A stretch of 64,000 nucleotides of DNA from Paraspadella gotoi. Lineage: Eukaryota; Chaetognatha. Position 1 is the first letter of the stretch; every line of letters starts with the position of its first letter. Below the pieces are notes generated by a model. That model was given only the letters and a program-made list of their open reading frames with translations, did not search any database and was not told where the DNA came from. The stretch spans positions 16,391,601 through 16,455,600 of the forward strand of contig CM119267.1 in NCBI GenBank assembly GCA_051294375.1, given 5' to 3'. Both the position numbers and the translations under genes were made by a program. This document shows positions 12,935 to 23,876 of this stretch, piece after piece.

Positions 12935-13803
12935 GCAGGGGTTGCTGGGGGTAGGTGAGGTGAAGAGAGGAAAAAAGCAATTGGAGTAAAAAGGGTGCGA
13001 TTCTCCTTATGACAATGGGCATTCTAGGCGAAAAGAAAAAAACAATAAAAGAAAATACTACATAAAAAAAAGGAAGAGGAAAGAAAGAAAAAGAGAATCA
13101 CTGTGCGAGACTGACTACTGTGACTCGCCACGCCCATCTAGTTTCGGGCGAAGCAGAAGTCGATACGGTTGGTCGACGACAAGAAGAAAGAAACGTTATG
13201 CAATGCATTCTCCCTTCGGCCGAAAGTCGAGAGTCGAAATACAACGAGAAATAAAATTCAGCTAAAAAAATGTTAAACAACTCGTCGTATTAAAAAAAAA
13301 ATAGGAAAAAGAAAGTTGAGTACGAAACCTAAAAAAGGTTTTTTTTTTCCTAAGAAGAATTTGAAATGAGATTCGATGGGCGAAGAAGTAGGAAGGAACG
13401 GAGGAAAGAAAGAAGGAAAGAAAGAAGGAATTAAAAGGAAAAGAAAGAAAAAAGAAACAGGAGCAGCTGAAGCAGCGATGAGATTTTAGCCGAGAAACAC
13501 TCAAAGTATCCGACCAAAAAGCCAGTGGCAGCGCGGAAGGAATGTTTTAAAATAAAAAAAAAGTAGCCTCTTTTTTTTTCTTTAAATTGAGCACCTTAGA
13601 CTGAGGCAGAGGCCAGTTCCCCGCTCAGTTTTATGAGGGTGGAGTGTGATGTGTGGAGGGAAGGGAAAGAGAAGGTAAGGATCAAAAGGGATCCAGTCAG
13701 AAAAAAAAGGTAAGTCTCTGGACTTGGAAGGTGAGTTAGACGTGCGAGTCTAAAGAGAGATAAGCGACGTTCTAGGTTCTCTTCCGCTCTTTTTTTTTTT
13801 TTT
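12935..13803. other. Purine-rich, A-rich stretch, no gene seen
   Basis: Rich in AAAGA/GGAAA words; the minus strand gives Phe/Ser-rich frames (13098-13504) typical of composition bias. Confidence 0.5.
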
Positions 13804-13960
13804 NNNNNNNNNNNNNNNNNNNNNNNNNNNNNNNNNNNNNNNNNNNNNNNNNNNNNNNNNNNNNNNNNNNNNNNNNNNNNNNNNNNNNNNNNNNNNNNNN
13901 NNNNNNNNNNNNNNNNNNNNNNNNNNNNNNNNNNNNNNNNNNNNNNNNNNNNNNNNNNNN
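13804..13960. other. Assembly gap (157 N) at a TC tract
   Basis: Bordered by a T run on the left and a TC dinucleotide tract on the right. Confidence 0.99.
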
Positions 13961-14409
13961 TCTCTCTCTCTCTCTCTCTCTCTCTGTTATCGACTTCATC
14001 ACCTTTTCTGTCGTCATCATCGTTTCATTGCTCACTCCTAAATGTTTAAAACTGTTTAAAACATTAGAATCGTTTAATTTAGCTTAGCTCAAACGAATCA
14101 ACGTAATTTAAATATAATATATTTAGAAAACACCTCTTTTAACAAACGCAAACAAAGCAAAGCTCCGACTTTTTAAAAGGCGTCTCGCCACCGGAAGTAG
14201 ACCGAGACGAAATGGCGTCAACGACGTCGTGGGAGAAAGAGAAAAACGAACTGAGAGCGAGAGAGATTAAAAAAAAAGACGAGAAAAGAAGAAAAGAAAA
14301 AAAAGAAAGAAAGAAAAGGCGGTCTCTAACCGCGAAGCAGCTCCTGCTAACGAACCCCAACATCTAGCTCGACCACAAAGTCCAGGAAGCCACATTAATT
14401 TCTCCATTC

Positions 14410-14935
14410 NNNNNNNNNNNNNNNNNNNNNNNNNNNNNNNNNNNNNNNNNNNNNNNNNNNNNNNNNNNNNNNNNNNNNNNNNNNNNNNNNNNNNNNNNNN
14501 NNNNNNNNNNNNNNNNNNNNNNNNNNNNNNNNNNNNNNNNNNNNNNNNNNNNNNNNNNNNNNNNNNNNNNNNNNNNNNNNNNNNNNNNNNNNNNNNNNNN
14601 NNNNNNNNNNNNNNNNNNNNNNNNNNNNNNNNNNNNNNNNNNNNNNNNNNNNNNNNNNNNNNNNNNNNNNNNNNNNNNNNNNNNNNNNNNNNNNNNNNNN
14701 NNNNNNNNNNNNNNNNNNNNNNNNNNNNNNNNNNNNNNNNNNNNNNNNNNNNNNNNNNNNNNNNNNNNNNNNNNNNNNNNNNNNNNNNNNNNNNNNNNNN
14801 NNNNNNNNNNNNNNNNNNNNNNNNNNNNNNNNNNNNNNNNNNNNNNNNNNNNNNNNNNNNNNNNNNNNNNNNNNNNNNNNNNNNNNNNNNNNNNNNNNNN
14901 NNNNNNNNNNNNNNNNNNNNNNNNNNNNNNNNNNN
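14410..14935. other. Assembly gap (526 N)
   Basis: The equivalent place in unit B (about 16345-16945) holds a TC tract, unique DNA and A-rich DNA, which suggests what is missing. Confidence 0.99.
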
Positions 14936-15099
14936 AAGAAGCAGACGAGAAAGCAACGAGAAACGATTACAGCAGAATTCAGAGGAGACGAGGAATAATG
15001 CATCCGTGAAAAGAAAATGGGGTAAGTTAAGAAGAGTGGGGCGCGGGAAGGGCACAATTCGAGGAAGGAAGGAAAAGATGAGACCCGAAAAAAAAAAAA

Positions 15100-15419
15100 N
15101 NNNNNNNNNNNNNNNNNNNNNNNNNNNNNNNNNNNNNNNNNNNNNNNNNNNNNNNNNNNNNNNNNNNNNNNNNNNNNNNNNNNNNNNNNNNNNNNNNNNN
15201 NNNNNNNNNNNNNNNNNNNNNNNNNNNNNNNNNNNNNNNNNNNNNNNNNNNNNNNNNNNNNNNNNNNNNNNNNNNNNNNNNNNNNNNNNNNNNNNNNNNN
15301 NNNNNNNNNNNNNNNNNNNNNNNNNNNNNNNNNNNNNNNNNNNNNNNNNNNNNNNNNNNNNNNNNNNNNNNNNNNNNNNNNNNNNNNNNNNNNNNNNNNN
15401 NNNNNNNNNNNNNNNNNNN
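15100..15419. other. Assembly gap (320 N)
   Basis: Preceded by an A run and followed by an A/G-rich tract; the equivalent place in unit B (from about 17130) contains the long poly-A tract. Confidence 0.99.
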
Positions 15420-15719
15420 GAAAAAAAAGGAAAGGAAAAAAAAGGAAAGGAAAAAAAAGCGGGAAATTCGCGTCGCAGGAAAATACTTCTGGCGCTGACG
15501 TAGAGGGCGCATTTTTCACGCGTCCAACGACGTCGTTCTCGTCGTCGTCGTCCTCGTCGCCGCCACCGGTGCCACCCGAAGATGTCGCGCACCGTCGGAG
15601 CCGGGCGACGAGCGGGCGCGATCCAGTTTTATCGAACGAGCCTTTTCTTTCTCTTTTCGTCTCCCCAAGACTTAATCGAGAAAAAAGTTCCCGGTTTATT
15701 TTCGGGGTCCGGTCGAGAC

Positions 15720-15776
15720 GCGGCCTCGAACTCGAGACCTCCCGGGCCACGCCTCTACCATTTAACCGACGAGTCA

Positions 15777-15777
<1 letters not shown>
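15720..15777 (-). mobile_element. tRNA-like segment (possible tRNA-derived SINE head)
   Basis: Read on the minus strand, a B-box-like word lies at 15722-15732 (10 of 11 positions of the GGTTCGANNCC consensus). An A-box-like word lies 26 bases upstream at 15758-15769 (about 9 of 12 positions). The order and spacing are those of an internal RNA polymerase III promoter. The acceptor and T stems do not pair well, so this is not an intact tRNA. A tRNA-derived SINE or tRNA pseudogene fits best. The equivalent segment in unit B (about 18345-18425) is too altered to keep both boxes. Confidence 0.45.
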
Positions 15778-15807
<30 letters not shown>

Positions 15808-15823
15808 GTCGTGGGGATCTTGC
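15777..15823 (+). repeat. (GTC)n trinucleotide repeat
   Basis: GTCGTC units adjoining the tRNA-like segment; unit B has a shorter, interrupted version near 18430. Confidence 0.9.
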
Positions 15824-16344
15824 CACCACGACGACGCGACACACATCTCATGAATTCTTTTAGGAATTTCTCGGTCTCTCTCTCTCTCTCTCTCTCTCGC
15901 GCTCTTTAGTCCTAACCTCTCCCTCTCTCCTATTTCCTGACTGGACCACCGGTAGGTCTAAGGTTCGCGGCGCGGACAGATGTGTCGATGAAAATCGACA
16001 GGAAAGAGAGACAGAGAATTGAAAAAAAATTTTTTCTCTTTCTCTTTGTAAGATTTTTCTCTTCTTTTGAAGGGAAAAAGCGACCGACCGACCGACTTAA
16101 AACTACCGACCGACTTAAGGGGACCAAGTGAACAGGGGGGGTAAAAAGCTGGTGTGAGAAGAGAAAAACGAAACTGAGAGCGATGAGGATTAAAAAAAAA
16201 AAGCGACGAGAAAAAGAAGAAAAGAAAAAAAAAGAAAGAAAAGAAAGGCCGGTCTTAACGCAAGCAGCTCTGCTAACGAACACCCAACATCTTAGCTCGA
16301 CACAAAGTCCAGGAAAGGAAGCCACTTTTTAATTTCTCCATTCG

Positions 16345-16446
16345 CTCTTCCTCTCCTCTCTTCTCCTCCCTCTCTCTCTCTCTCTTCTCTCTCCTCTCTC
16401 TGCCTCTCTCTCTTTCGCTCTCTCTCTCTCGCTCTCTCTCGCTCTT
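16345..16446 (+). repeat. (TC)n microsatellite
   Basis: CTCTCT tract in unit B, at the position of the 526-N gap in unit A. Confidence 0.95.
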
Positions 16447-17408
16447 GTTGCGAATCTCCAAGTTTACGATCCACGTGATCGCGGCAGCCGTCGCGCTGAT
16501 CGGTTTTCGGTGTTATCGGTCGGACATTCAGACTCTACCTCCTTTGTTCGCCCGTGTTAAAGGCCGAAGCAGGAGAGAGGAGGGAAGAAAAAGTCCACGG
16601 GATAAAACGACGAGGGGGAAAGGATTTTGCCGAAGGAAGGAGGGGGCTAGTTAGGGCGGATGTGCGCAAGGCTTGGGAAAGTGGGTATTGACATTTAGAG
16701 TTGCCGAGGGTAAAGTGGGCTGTGGCTACGGAAGATGGTATTCCGGGAAAGGAATTGGGTGGCCAACAAGTCCTCTGCGGAGATGGGTAGACAGAGAAAA
16801 ATGTGAATGATAAGGTGAACGGCAGAAAAAACAGAGGAAAAAGAAAAGGAAAAAAAAAAAAAATGAAAAAAGAAGAATAACAAGGAAATAGCTGAGAAAA
16901 AAAAAAAGTCCAAAAGTGGGAGGCGGAAAGAGGAAAGAAATTAAAAAGCAAAAGAAGCAGACCGAGAAAGCAACGAAACCATCTACAGCCCTAAATTCAG
17001 AGATGAGACGAGGATAATGCATCCGCCACCCGTGAATAAGCAAAATGAAGCGGTAAGTTAAGAAGAGTGAGTGGCGCGGAAAGGCCAACAATTCCCGAGA
17101 AAGAAGGAAAGATGAGTCCACCCGAAACAAAAAAAACAAAAAAAAAATTATTTCTCAGAGCAGAAATTTCCAATTTTCATTTCAAACCTTTTTTTCTGTC
17201 CATTCCTCACTTCTCGGCCTCCCCCAACGGCCACCGCTCAGGCCTCCTCCCCACAGAAAACCTTCCCCTCCATCTCTTTGCACCGCCCATACCAACCGTC
17301 GCCAACCATTCAAAGACAAGAAGAAAAGCACGAAACAACATTTTATTTCGAAAAGACAAGAAAAAAGAAAAAAAAAAAAAGGAGCACAAAATAGCACGGT
17401 GGGACGGA

Positions 17409-17433
17409 AAAAAAAAAAAAAAAAAAAAAACAA

Positions 17434-17524
<91 letters not shown>

Positions 17525-17583
17525 ACAAAAAAAAAAAAAAAAAAAAAAAAAACAAAAAAAAAAAAAAAAAAAAATAAAAAAAA
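17409..17583 (+). repeat. Poly-A tract of about 175 bases
   Basis: Almost pure A with a few single C or T interruptions. It is far longer than a normal retroposon tail. It may be a true homopolymer tract or a read/assembly error. The poly-Lys and poly-Phe frames over it are artefacts. Confidence 0.95.
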
Positions 17584-18616
17584 ATGACCTAAAAAAAACA
17601 TGTGGAAGCAAGAAAGAAGAAGCGAAAGGAGAAAAATCCGGGAACCCGGAAACCGAAAGTTGGAAAAAAAAAAAAGGAAAAGTTACGAAAAAAAGGGAAT
17701 GCCCAAGAAAGGACAGACAACATACTGAAGGCAAAAAGGAAAAAAAAAAAAGCGGGGGAAAAATTTCGCCGTGCACCGAGGAAATTCGCGGGGTGGCCAA
17801 GAGAAGCGATACTAAATTTCCTCGGGCTGAGCACAACGTCGGTTAAACGAAGGGCCTCGCCAATTTGTATCACCGAATGGGACGGCTAGTCCACAATGCT
17901 TACGAGGCTCTTTTCTGTCTGTTCTCACTCTGCGCGTCAGATCTGTTCTGTGGCGAATCGACTCGGTCCGGTTCGGCTCACGCCCACCAACAATGGTGCT
18001 GTGATTACTTACTGCCATCAAACACCCGAAAGAAGAACTGTCTGCGCAACTACGTCGGAACATAGCCGGTGCCGATAAACGAAAAGAGCGTGCGGCCTTG
18101 AACTCCCCAGTTTTCCGAAACGAGCCTTACTATTCTTTTCGTCAGTTTCGGCGTCCCAAGACTCGATTGTAATTCAGCGAGGAAAAAAAAAGGCGGGGCT
18201 CTTCTTCCCCCGACGGACGCGGCCGCCTCCGCCTCCATGTTATCGTGTCCCCTGGTCTTAAAGGCGACGACGCCATGGACAAAGTCGACCGGTGAGCTCC
18301 GCAGCCCGGGCGGGCTTATGGAAGTTCCTTGGGAGCGGCGCGTCCGTTCGAGACGCGGCCCCGTAAACGAGACTACAAAGGCCAGACCTCCGTCGGTGCA
18401 CTGGCCCTCGTACATCTATCCGACGTCAACCGTCGTCGTTGCCGTCCCGTGCGGTATCGATTCTGGCGTCGTGGCCGGTCGTCGTAGGGCGATCTGTGCC
18501 CCACGGCCACGATCGACGCGACACACATATCTGCTTGGCAAAGCGAAGTCAGAGAGAATCCGTCGTTTTAAGGAATTCTCGGGTCCTTCTTCGGAGCATT
18601 CTACCTCGGTACTTTC

Positions 18617-18719
18617 GTCTCTCTCTCTTCTTCCTCTCCTCTTCTCTCTTCTCTCTCTCTCTCTTCATCTCTGTCTCTTCTGCGACTCTCTCCTCTCTCA
18701 TCTCCTCTGCCTCTCGTCT

Positions 18720-18751
<32 letters not shown>

Positions 18752-18752
18752 G
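18617..18752 (+). repeat. (TC)n-rich tract
   Basis: CTCTCT with TTC interruptions; equivalent to the shorter tract at about 15876-15904 in unit A. Confidence 0.9.
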
Positions 18753-19049
18753 CGTGTCTTCCGGCTGTTTCCGTAGCACGTCCGTAAACCTCTTCCTCAT
18801 CTCCTAGTACGCTCAACGTGAGACTGGCCGGTAGGCGGGGGTCTAAAGTTCGGACAGAGTGTCGATGGAAAATCGACAGGAAAGAGAGCGACAGAGAGTG
18901 TGAAAAAAAGAAATCTTTCCTTTCATCTTTGTGAACAAGGAGATATTTCTTCTTATTTCTTTTGGAATGCGGAAAAAGCGGATCCGATCCGACCCGACTG
19001 TTTAAAATACCCGCCGTCGGAAGTTCCGATTCCGACCTAAAAAATAGTC

Positions 19050-20235
19050 TTCATGCGTACGCAAACAAAAAAAGAACTTTTCTTTGGTTAAAACTCACGT
19101 CTACTGAAATAAAAAAATTGAGATGGTACAATTCATTTAGCGTTGGATTGAGAGGGCGTGTTGGTGCGCGATCATTGCCGCCCGTCGTGGCTCGGGAGAG
19201 GCTCCGTCGGTCGGCGTCCTGAGCGCGGTCGAGGCCTCATCCAGACTGGACATCAGGAACTAGTCCCTTTGGCCTCCAAGCTGTCCGCGGCTGCCCAATG
19301 CTGGCTCCAACCTGTATCCCTCTGTTCGTCCACCAGGCGGCCCGCCCACCACGCCTCATGCGGCCGGCCGATACCGTGCCTGCCGCGCCCGATGCTTAAA
19401 ATTGTCCCAGTAAAAATTCGGCCCCGTTCCCGTGAACGAGCGAAGGAAATCGACCCCGGAATAGAATTAAAGTATTACAATATGTTAAGTTGGTTTATTG
19501 ATTTCAAATAATTAACATTAAACGTTTGTGTGCACTTTTTTTACAGATTTATCGATTTACATAAGCAAGTCTAGCGCAATTAAATTTTATATTAACAAGG
19601 ATTTTAGTTGTGCCTTTCGAATGGTCGGACAGTAACGTCGCTTCTGAGTGGAGTAAAGACAGATTTGAATTAAAGTTAAAGATTAAAACGAAATTAAAGT
19701 GACTTAAAGAATAAAGATAAAGAAAGAGTCAAACCGATTAAAGAAATAAAGACACCCTTCCGCCTCGTTCATCAATCCTTAGCCTCGCCTCTTTTATTCT
19801 CCTTTTCGATCCAAAGAAGGAAGTTGGCACGTCGAGACTGGTGCGCCTTAAAAAACAGTTCTCTGACATAAACAGCCATACGATGGACTGGAAAACCGTG
19901 AATGCGGGAATTGAACAGTCAGCAATGACGAACACAGGAGCGGGAGAAGAGAAATCTGGCGAGGAGGGTAAAAAAGGATTTATCTCCAGCGGACAAAAGA
20001 CGCATTAAATTTTAACGATGTTGCAAGCTGAACATAAAGTTTGGGGCTCAAGAGCTGCCTTATTATACCGATGCCGGGGTGTAAAAATAGAACAAAAACA
20101 GTTTTTTAAGCCGATTGAAAGGACTTTGTAAAAAGTTTTTATGTCTGTGTCGCAAAACTCCAAACGTTCTACCGACGCTGCGAGCTGAAAATTTTTTATT
20201 CCAGGTCATGCGGCTCATAATAAGGTAAAGTTGCG
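19050..20235. other. Unannotated stretch, no gene seen
   Basis: CG-rich around 19150-19400, then AT-richer. Frames at 18962-19511 are short and unrecognised. No RNA gene or transposon end is seen. Confidence 0.45.
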
Positions 20236-20260
20236 NNNNNNNNNNNNNNNNNNNNNNNNN
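20236..20260. other. Assembly gap of exactly 25 N
   Basis: One of six 25-N gaps; I found no obvious duplicate on either side of this one. Confidence 0.99.
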
Positions 20261-20680
20261 TAGAGTTTGGCAGCGTTTCTTCCGTCGCGCCTTCTCACAC
20301 AACCGATGCCGCGCGCAATCCAATTCTCTACATAACTATTAACCACTGTAACTGAAACGACTATATATAGCTCCCGTCTCCCTCTCTCTAGATTATTCCT
20401 CCTTTTCGACAACAACCGTCATCTCTCCTCCGGGACCAATAAAACGAGACAAGCGCTAATACTCGTGGCAATATTCCTTCTTCGTTATCGCCCTTTCTCT
20501 CTTTTATGATCTTTTCCCCTTCTTTCTCTCATTCCTTTTATTTTCCTTTTCCTGCCTTATCTGTCTCCCGTTGTCGTTTTGTTTCTACCGAATTCTTCCG
20601 CTAGATGTCGCACGGGAAGGAGAAAAGGAGGAAAGGGGTTAAGAGGAAAGATGGAATGGGAGTTGCTCGGTACCGTCGAT

Positions 20681-20704
20681 CCGCCATCTTTGAACCGCCA
20701 TCTT
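20681..20704 (+). promoter_or_regulatory. Two YY1/Pho-like sites in tandem
   Basis: CCGCCATCTT occurs at 20681-20690 and again at 20695-20704, the starts 14 bases apart. GCCATCTT is the reverse complement of the AAGATGGC core bound by YY1/Pho and often lies near housekeeping promoters. A single related site, GGCCATCTTGG, lies at about 24573. No transcription unit next to it could be recognised, so function is inferred only from the motif. Confidence 0.35.
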
Positions 20705-20769
20705 GAAAAGTCCCACCAGGTTAATGAGGCGAATTTATGAGAGGGAACGCGTAAATTTTCCATGGGGTC

Positions 20770-20938
20770 NNNNNNNNNNNNNNNNNNNNNNNNNNNNNNN
20801 NNNNNNNNNNNNNNNNNNNNNNNNNNNNNNNNNNNNNNNNNNNNNNNNNNNNNNNNNNNNNNNNNNNNNNNNNNNNNNNNNNNNNNNNNNNNNNNNNNNN
20901 NNNNNNNNNNNNNNNNNNNNNNNNNNNNNNNNNNNNNN
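20770..20938. other. Assembly gap (169 N)
   Basis: Run of N between unique flanks. Confidence 0.99.
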
Positions 20939-22227
20939 CGCCCGGAAGCTTTTCAGGTTTTACTATTTCTAGGAAAATTGTCCCTGGGATTTCGGAGGCC
21001 GTGAATTTCCCCAACTTGTTGGAATTTTTGGGAAGGGAGGAAAAGTGAGGCGTCGGATGTAAGAGTAAAGTTAAGGATAAGGATCTTTCGGTATCAGAAG
21101 AGGATGGGAGGACCCAATAATAAAAATGTTGACAAATTGTTTTAGAAAGTTACATTTTAAGTGGTAAAACGAAAAAAAAAAATTCTGAGTAGCGCTGGAG
21201 AAGAAGAGAGACGTAATGTCTGAGAGCTTGAGAGCGTGAGAGACTGAGAGCTTGAGAGCTAGAGAATGCGATGAATTAAAAAAAAAAGGCGCCGGAGTAA
21301 AAAAGGTGAAAAAGTTTTAAAAAAGAGAAAGAGAGAAAGTGTGGAATCGATTTCTCTTTGTTTTCCCTGTTTTTCACGAACCGTTGGTTTCGAAAATGGA
21401 AAAAAAGACTCACTCTCTCTCTCTCTCTCTCTCTCTNNNNNNNNNNNNNNNNNNNNNNNNNNNNNNNNNNNNNNNNNNNNNNNNNNNNNNNNNNNNNNNN
21501 NNNNNNNNNNNNNNNNNNNNNNNNNNNNNNNNNNNNNNNNNNNNNNNNNNNNNNNNNNNNNNNNNNNNNNNNNNNNNNNNNNNNNNNNNNNNNNNNNNNN
21601 NNNNNNNNNNNNNNNNNNNNNNNNTCTCTCTCTTTCTTCTCTCCCAGAAAATGAGTCTTTTCGCCGTCGAAGAGAATAAAATGAAAACGGCCGAAGAAAA
21701 CGAGTAAGAAGAAAATGAAAAGGAAAAAGAAAAGGAAAAAAAAGGGAAAAAAAGGGGAAAAAGGAGATCAGAGTTTCTCGCGTCGTCACATCTTCGCGAC
21801 TTGACGATCTCGTTCACGATCTCGGCGACGCAATTCGACTCGAGAAAATTTTCACAATTCGATCGTTTTTGTGTCTCGGCCCCACAGGTCGACTTTCACA
21901 ACTCGATCGTTTTTGTGGTTCGACCCCTCAGGTCGACTTTCACGCAATCACTTGTGGCGGGTGCAACCTGGAATCGATCAATCAAAACGCTAATTCCTGA
22001 TTTTGTCATTGTTTACATTTTTTACCCTTTTCCCTTTATCTTCCCCAGTTTCTCTCATTTCTTTCAATATGATTCGTGGAGATAATATCATCTGGTAATC
22101 TAAAGGAGCCCGTGTTTTTCCTGCGATTGCTGGCTTTACTTTTCCTGCCTCCTGTTTAACCTTATTGACTGGTTCTCTCTCCAAAAAAACAAAAGCTGTT
22201 TCTCAATCACATAAAAATTAAACAAGA
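20939..22227. other. Unannotated stretch with one gap (21437-21624)
   Basis: The internal 188-N gap lies inside a TC tract. At 21840-21940 a segment with TTTTCACAA(T/C)TCGATCG, TTTTTGTG and CAGGTCGACTTTCAC is present twice in tandem (about 21849 and 21893), a two-copy repeat of about 44 bases. No gene is seen. Confidence 0.5.
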
Positions 22228-22387
22228 ACCATTTCTCCAGCACCTCAACATTACGCGAACCCAATTCTCTAGCACATCACCATTAGTACGACCCATTTCA
22301 CCAGCACATCACCATTACACGGACCCATTTCACCAGCACATCACCATTACACGGACCCATTTCACCAGCACATCACCATTACACGGC
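22228..22387 (+). repeat. 32-bp minisatellite, five copies
   Basis: Copies start near 22228, 22260, 22292, 22324 and 22356. The last three are nearly identical (cores CCCATTTCACCAGCACATC and ACCATTACACGG); the first two are diverged. The homogenised end next to degraded units suggests recent unequal exchange or slippage. There are no unique spacers, so it is not a CRISPR array. Confidence 0.95.
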
Positions 22388-22517
22388 TCTATCCGTCACG
22401 TGATCCTATTTCTCGGTCGCTGGTTCTTCATCCGGTGAATCGAGAGAGAATCCAATCTTGTCTCAGGGAAGAGAGAAAACCTTTACTGCGGGCGAAAGAA
22501 ACGAATCGGAGAGGGGG

Positions 22518-22656
22518 NNNNNNNNNNNNNNNNNNNNNNNNNNNNNNNNNNNNNNNNNNNNNNNNNNNNNNNNNNNNNNNNNNNNNNNNNNNNNNNNNNN
22601 NNNNNNNNNNNNNNNNNNNNNNNNNNNNNNNNNNNNNNNNNNNNNNNNNNNNNNNN
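22518..22656. other. Assembly gap (139 N)
   Basis: Flanked by a G run on the left and CGCCCGCC on the right. Confidence 0.99.
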
Positions 22657-22869
22657 CGCCCGCCTCCGGCTCCGCTCTTCTCCCGTTCACGGTTTTTTCT
22701 CTCGATTGCCAGTTTCTTTTCTTCGATGCCACTTTGCCGTTTTTCCCGCCGGTTTTTGCCATTATATACCTTTGTTTCCATATTTCGGAGTAGAAAGAGA
22801 AAAAAAAAAATGTTATGGTTACGGTTATTTCTATTTTTTTCTTTTATGGCGAATATTTTCTTATAAATT

Positions 22870-23340
22870 AATCTCGTCGCGCCAACGACGCAGCTTTCGC
22901 CGCAGCGGGCGCCGCCGCTTCAATCGCCGCTGACGCCGCAGCGCGCCAATTCGCCATAACCGAGGCAATAGCCATTCGACGCTGTTGACGCCGATGGCGC
23001 CTAAATAGATGAAAACGTCGACGACTTCCGGTTTCGTGAAAAGTGGCGTAACGACGTCATTGCGCCATCGCGAGAGACGCCGAAGCGTGGGCGGAACGGG
23101 GAGTTTAAAAGGAGGTCAGGCCGTAGCTGTAAGGCGACGCCAGGTGGCATTCTGTGTCGGCTTATTTTAGACGATGACGAACGGAGACAGTGGCTATGTC
23201 GTTGTTATAGACAAGACTGATCAACAAACAGTACGGTCACTCCAATTAATGAGCGTAAACTTCAAATTCAAAGAAACAATTTTCGCCTAGAACTCGGGAC
23301 TTGCCGGCCGCGACGCAATCACGGTGCCATCGTTAAGTCG
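22870..23340 (+). promoter_or_regulatory. CG-dense patch with a possible core promoter
   Basis: Dense in CG dinucleotides (GCCGCAGCG words). A CRE-like GACGTCA lies near 23053, a GC box GTGGGCGG at 23087-23094 and a TATA-like TTTAAAA at 23104-23110, in the order and spacing of a plus-strand promoter. No downstream open frame or splice-linked exon could be recognised before the gap at 23464, so this rests on motifs alone. Confidence 0.25.
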
Positions 23341-23463
23341 GAGAAGGAAGCCTCGTTTTCGTTCGCCTCGTCGTTGGCGCGTCGAAGTTCGAAAAGGATT
23401 TTGATCTCAGATGGCGCGGGAGGAGTTAAGATTGGCAAACGTTGCCAGACAGAGACAGAGAGA

Positions 23464-23638
23464 NNNNNNNNNNNNNNNNNNNNNNNNNNNNNNNNNNNNN
23501 NNNNNNNNNNNNNNNNNNNNNNNNNNNNNNNNNNNNNNNNNNNNNNNNNNNNNNNNNNNNNNNNNNNNNNNNNNNNNNNNNNNNNNNNNNNNNNNNNNNN
23601 NNNNNNNNNNNNNNNNNNNNNNNNNNNNNNNNNNNNNN
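23464..23638. other. Assembly gap (175 N) inside a GA tract
   Basis: Flanked on both sides by GAGAGA, so the missing DNA is probably the same microsatellite. Confidence 0.99.
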
Positions 23639-23876
23639 AGAGAGAGAGAGAGAGTAAAAGATGAAGAAGCATGCCAAGTGCCGAAAACTGTTGGAGAGGA
23701 AAATCGGAGGAAGAGGAAGAGTGGAGGAAAAAAAAAGGAAAAAGATGAACTCCACGAAGAAAGGAGGAAAAAAAAAGGAAAAGGGATCCTCCTCCAGGGA
23801 AGATCTCATAAATAGCAATGATGACTATTGCTGTCTCGACGCTTCCAATGGAACCGCTAGACTGTGCAGGGAAAAA

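Larger units (their letters stand above)
14150..16140 (+). repeat. Tandem duplication, unit A (gapped copy)
   Basis: The order of sequence matches 16140-19050. Anchors: ACAAAGTCCAGGAA at 14375 versus 16302 (offset 1927); GGTAAGTTAAGAAGAGTG at 15021 versus 17052 (offset 2031); AAAATCGACAGGAAAGAGAG at 15991 versus 18869 (offset 2878). Unit A holds two scaffold gaps (14410-14935 and 15100-15419) where unit B has continuous sequence. Differences between anchors are mostly one- to few-base indels. The large frames on the minus strand (14267-15592, 14395-15846) are mostly N and are not genes. Confidence 0.8.
16140..19050 (+). repeat. Tandem duplication, unit B (gap-free, expanded copy)
   Basis: Second copy of unit A, longer by about 0.9 kb, the offset growing from 1927 to 2878 bases along the unit. 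It carries sequence across the two gaps of unit A, including the TC tract at 16345-16446 and the poly-A tract at 17409-17583. A short motif near 18990 (TTTAAAATACCCGCC) resembles the unit A start near 14172, so a third unit may have begun. It could be true tandem duplication or false duplication created when long reads were used to fill gaps. Confidence 0.75.

Noticed and set aside
14267-15846. Long minus-strand open frames of 441 and 483 codons
   Set aside because: Most codons are N, and the rest translate A/T-rich and CGA tracts; the frames exist only because N runs contain no stop.
17067-17846. 259-codon Lys-rich frame
   Set aside because: Translation of the poly-A tract and A-rich flanks; no conserved segment.
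22228-22387. Possible CRISPR array
   Set aside because: Copies are contiguous with no unique spacers; it is a plain tandem repeat in eukaryotic DNA.
19450-23860. Outward extension of the large inverted repeat to 50-53 kb
   Set aside because: I compared several segments with the reverse complement of 49.5-53 kb and saw no convincing match, so I end the arms at the 24112 gap and about 49385.
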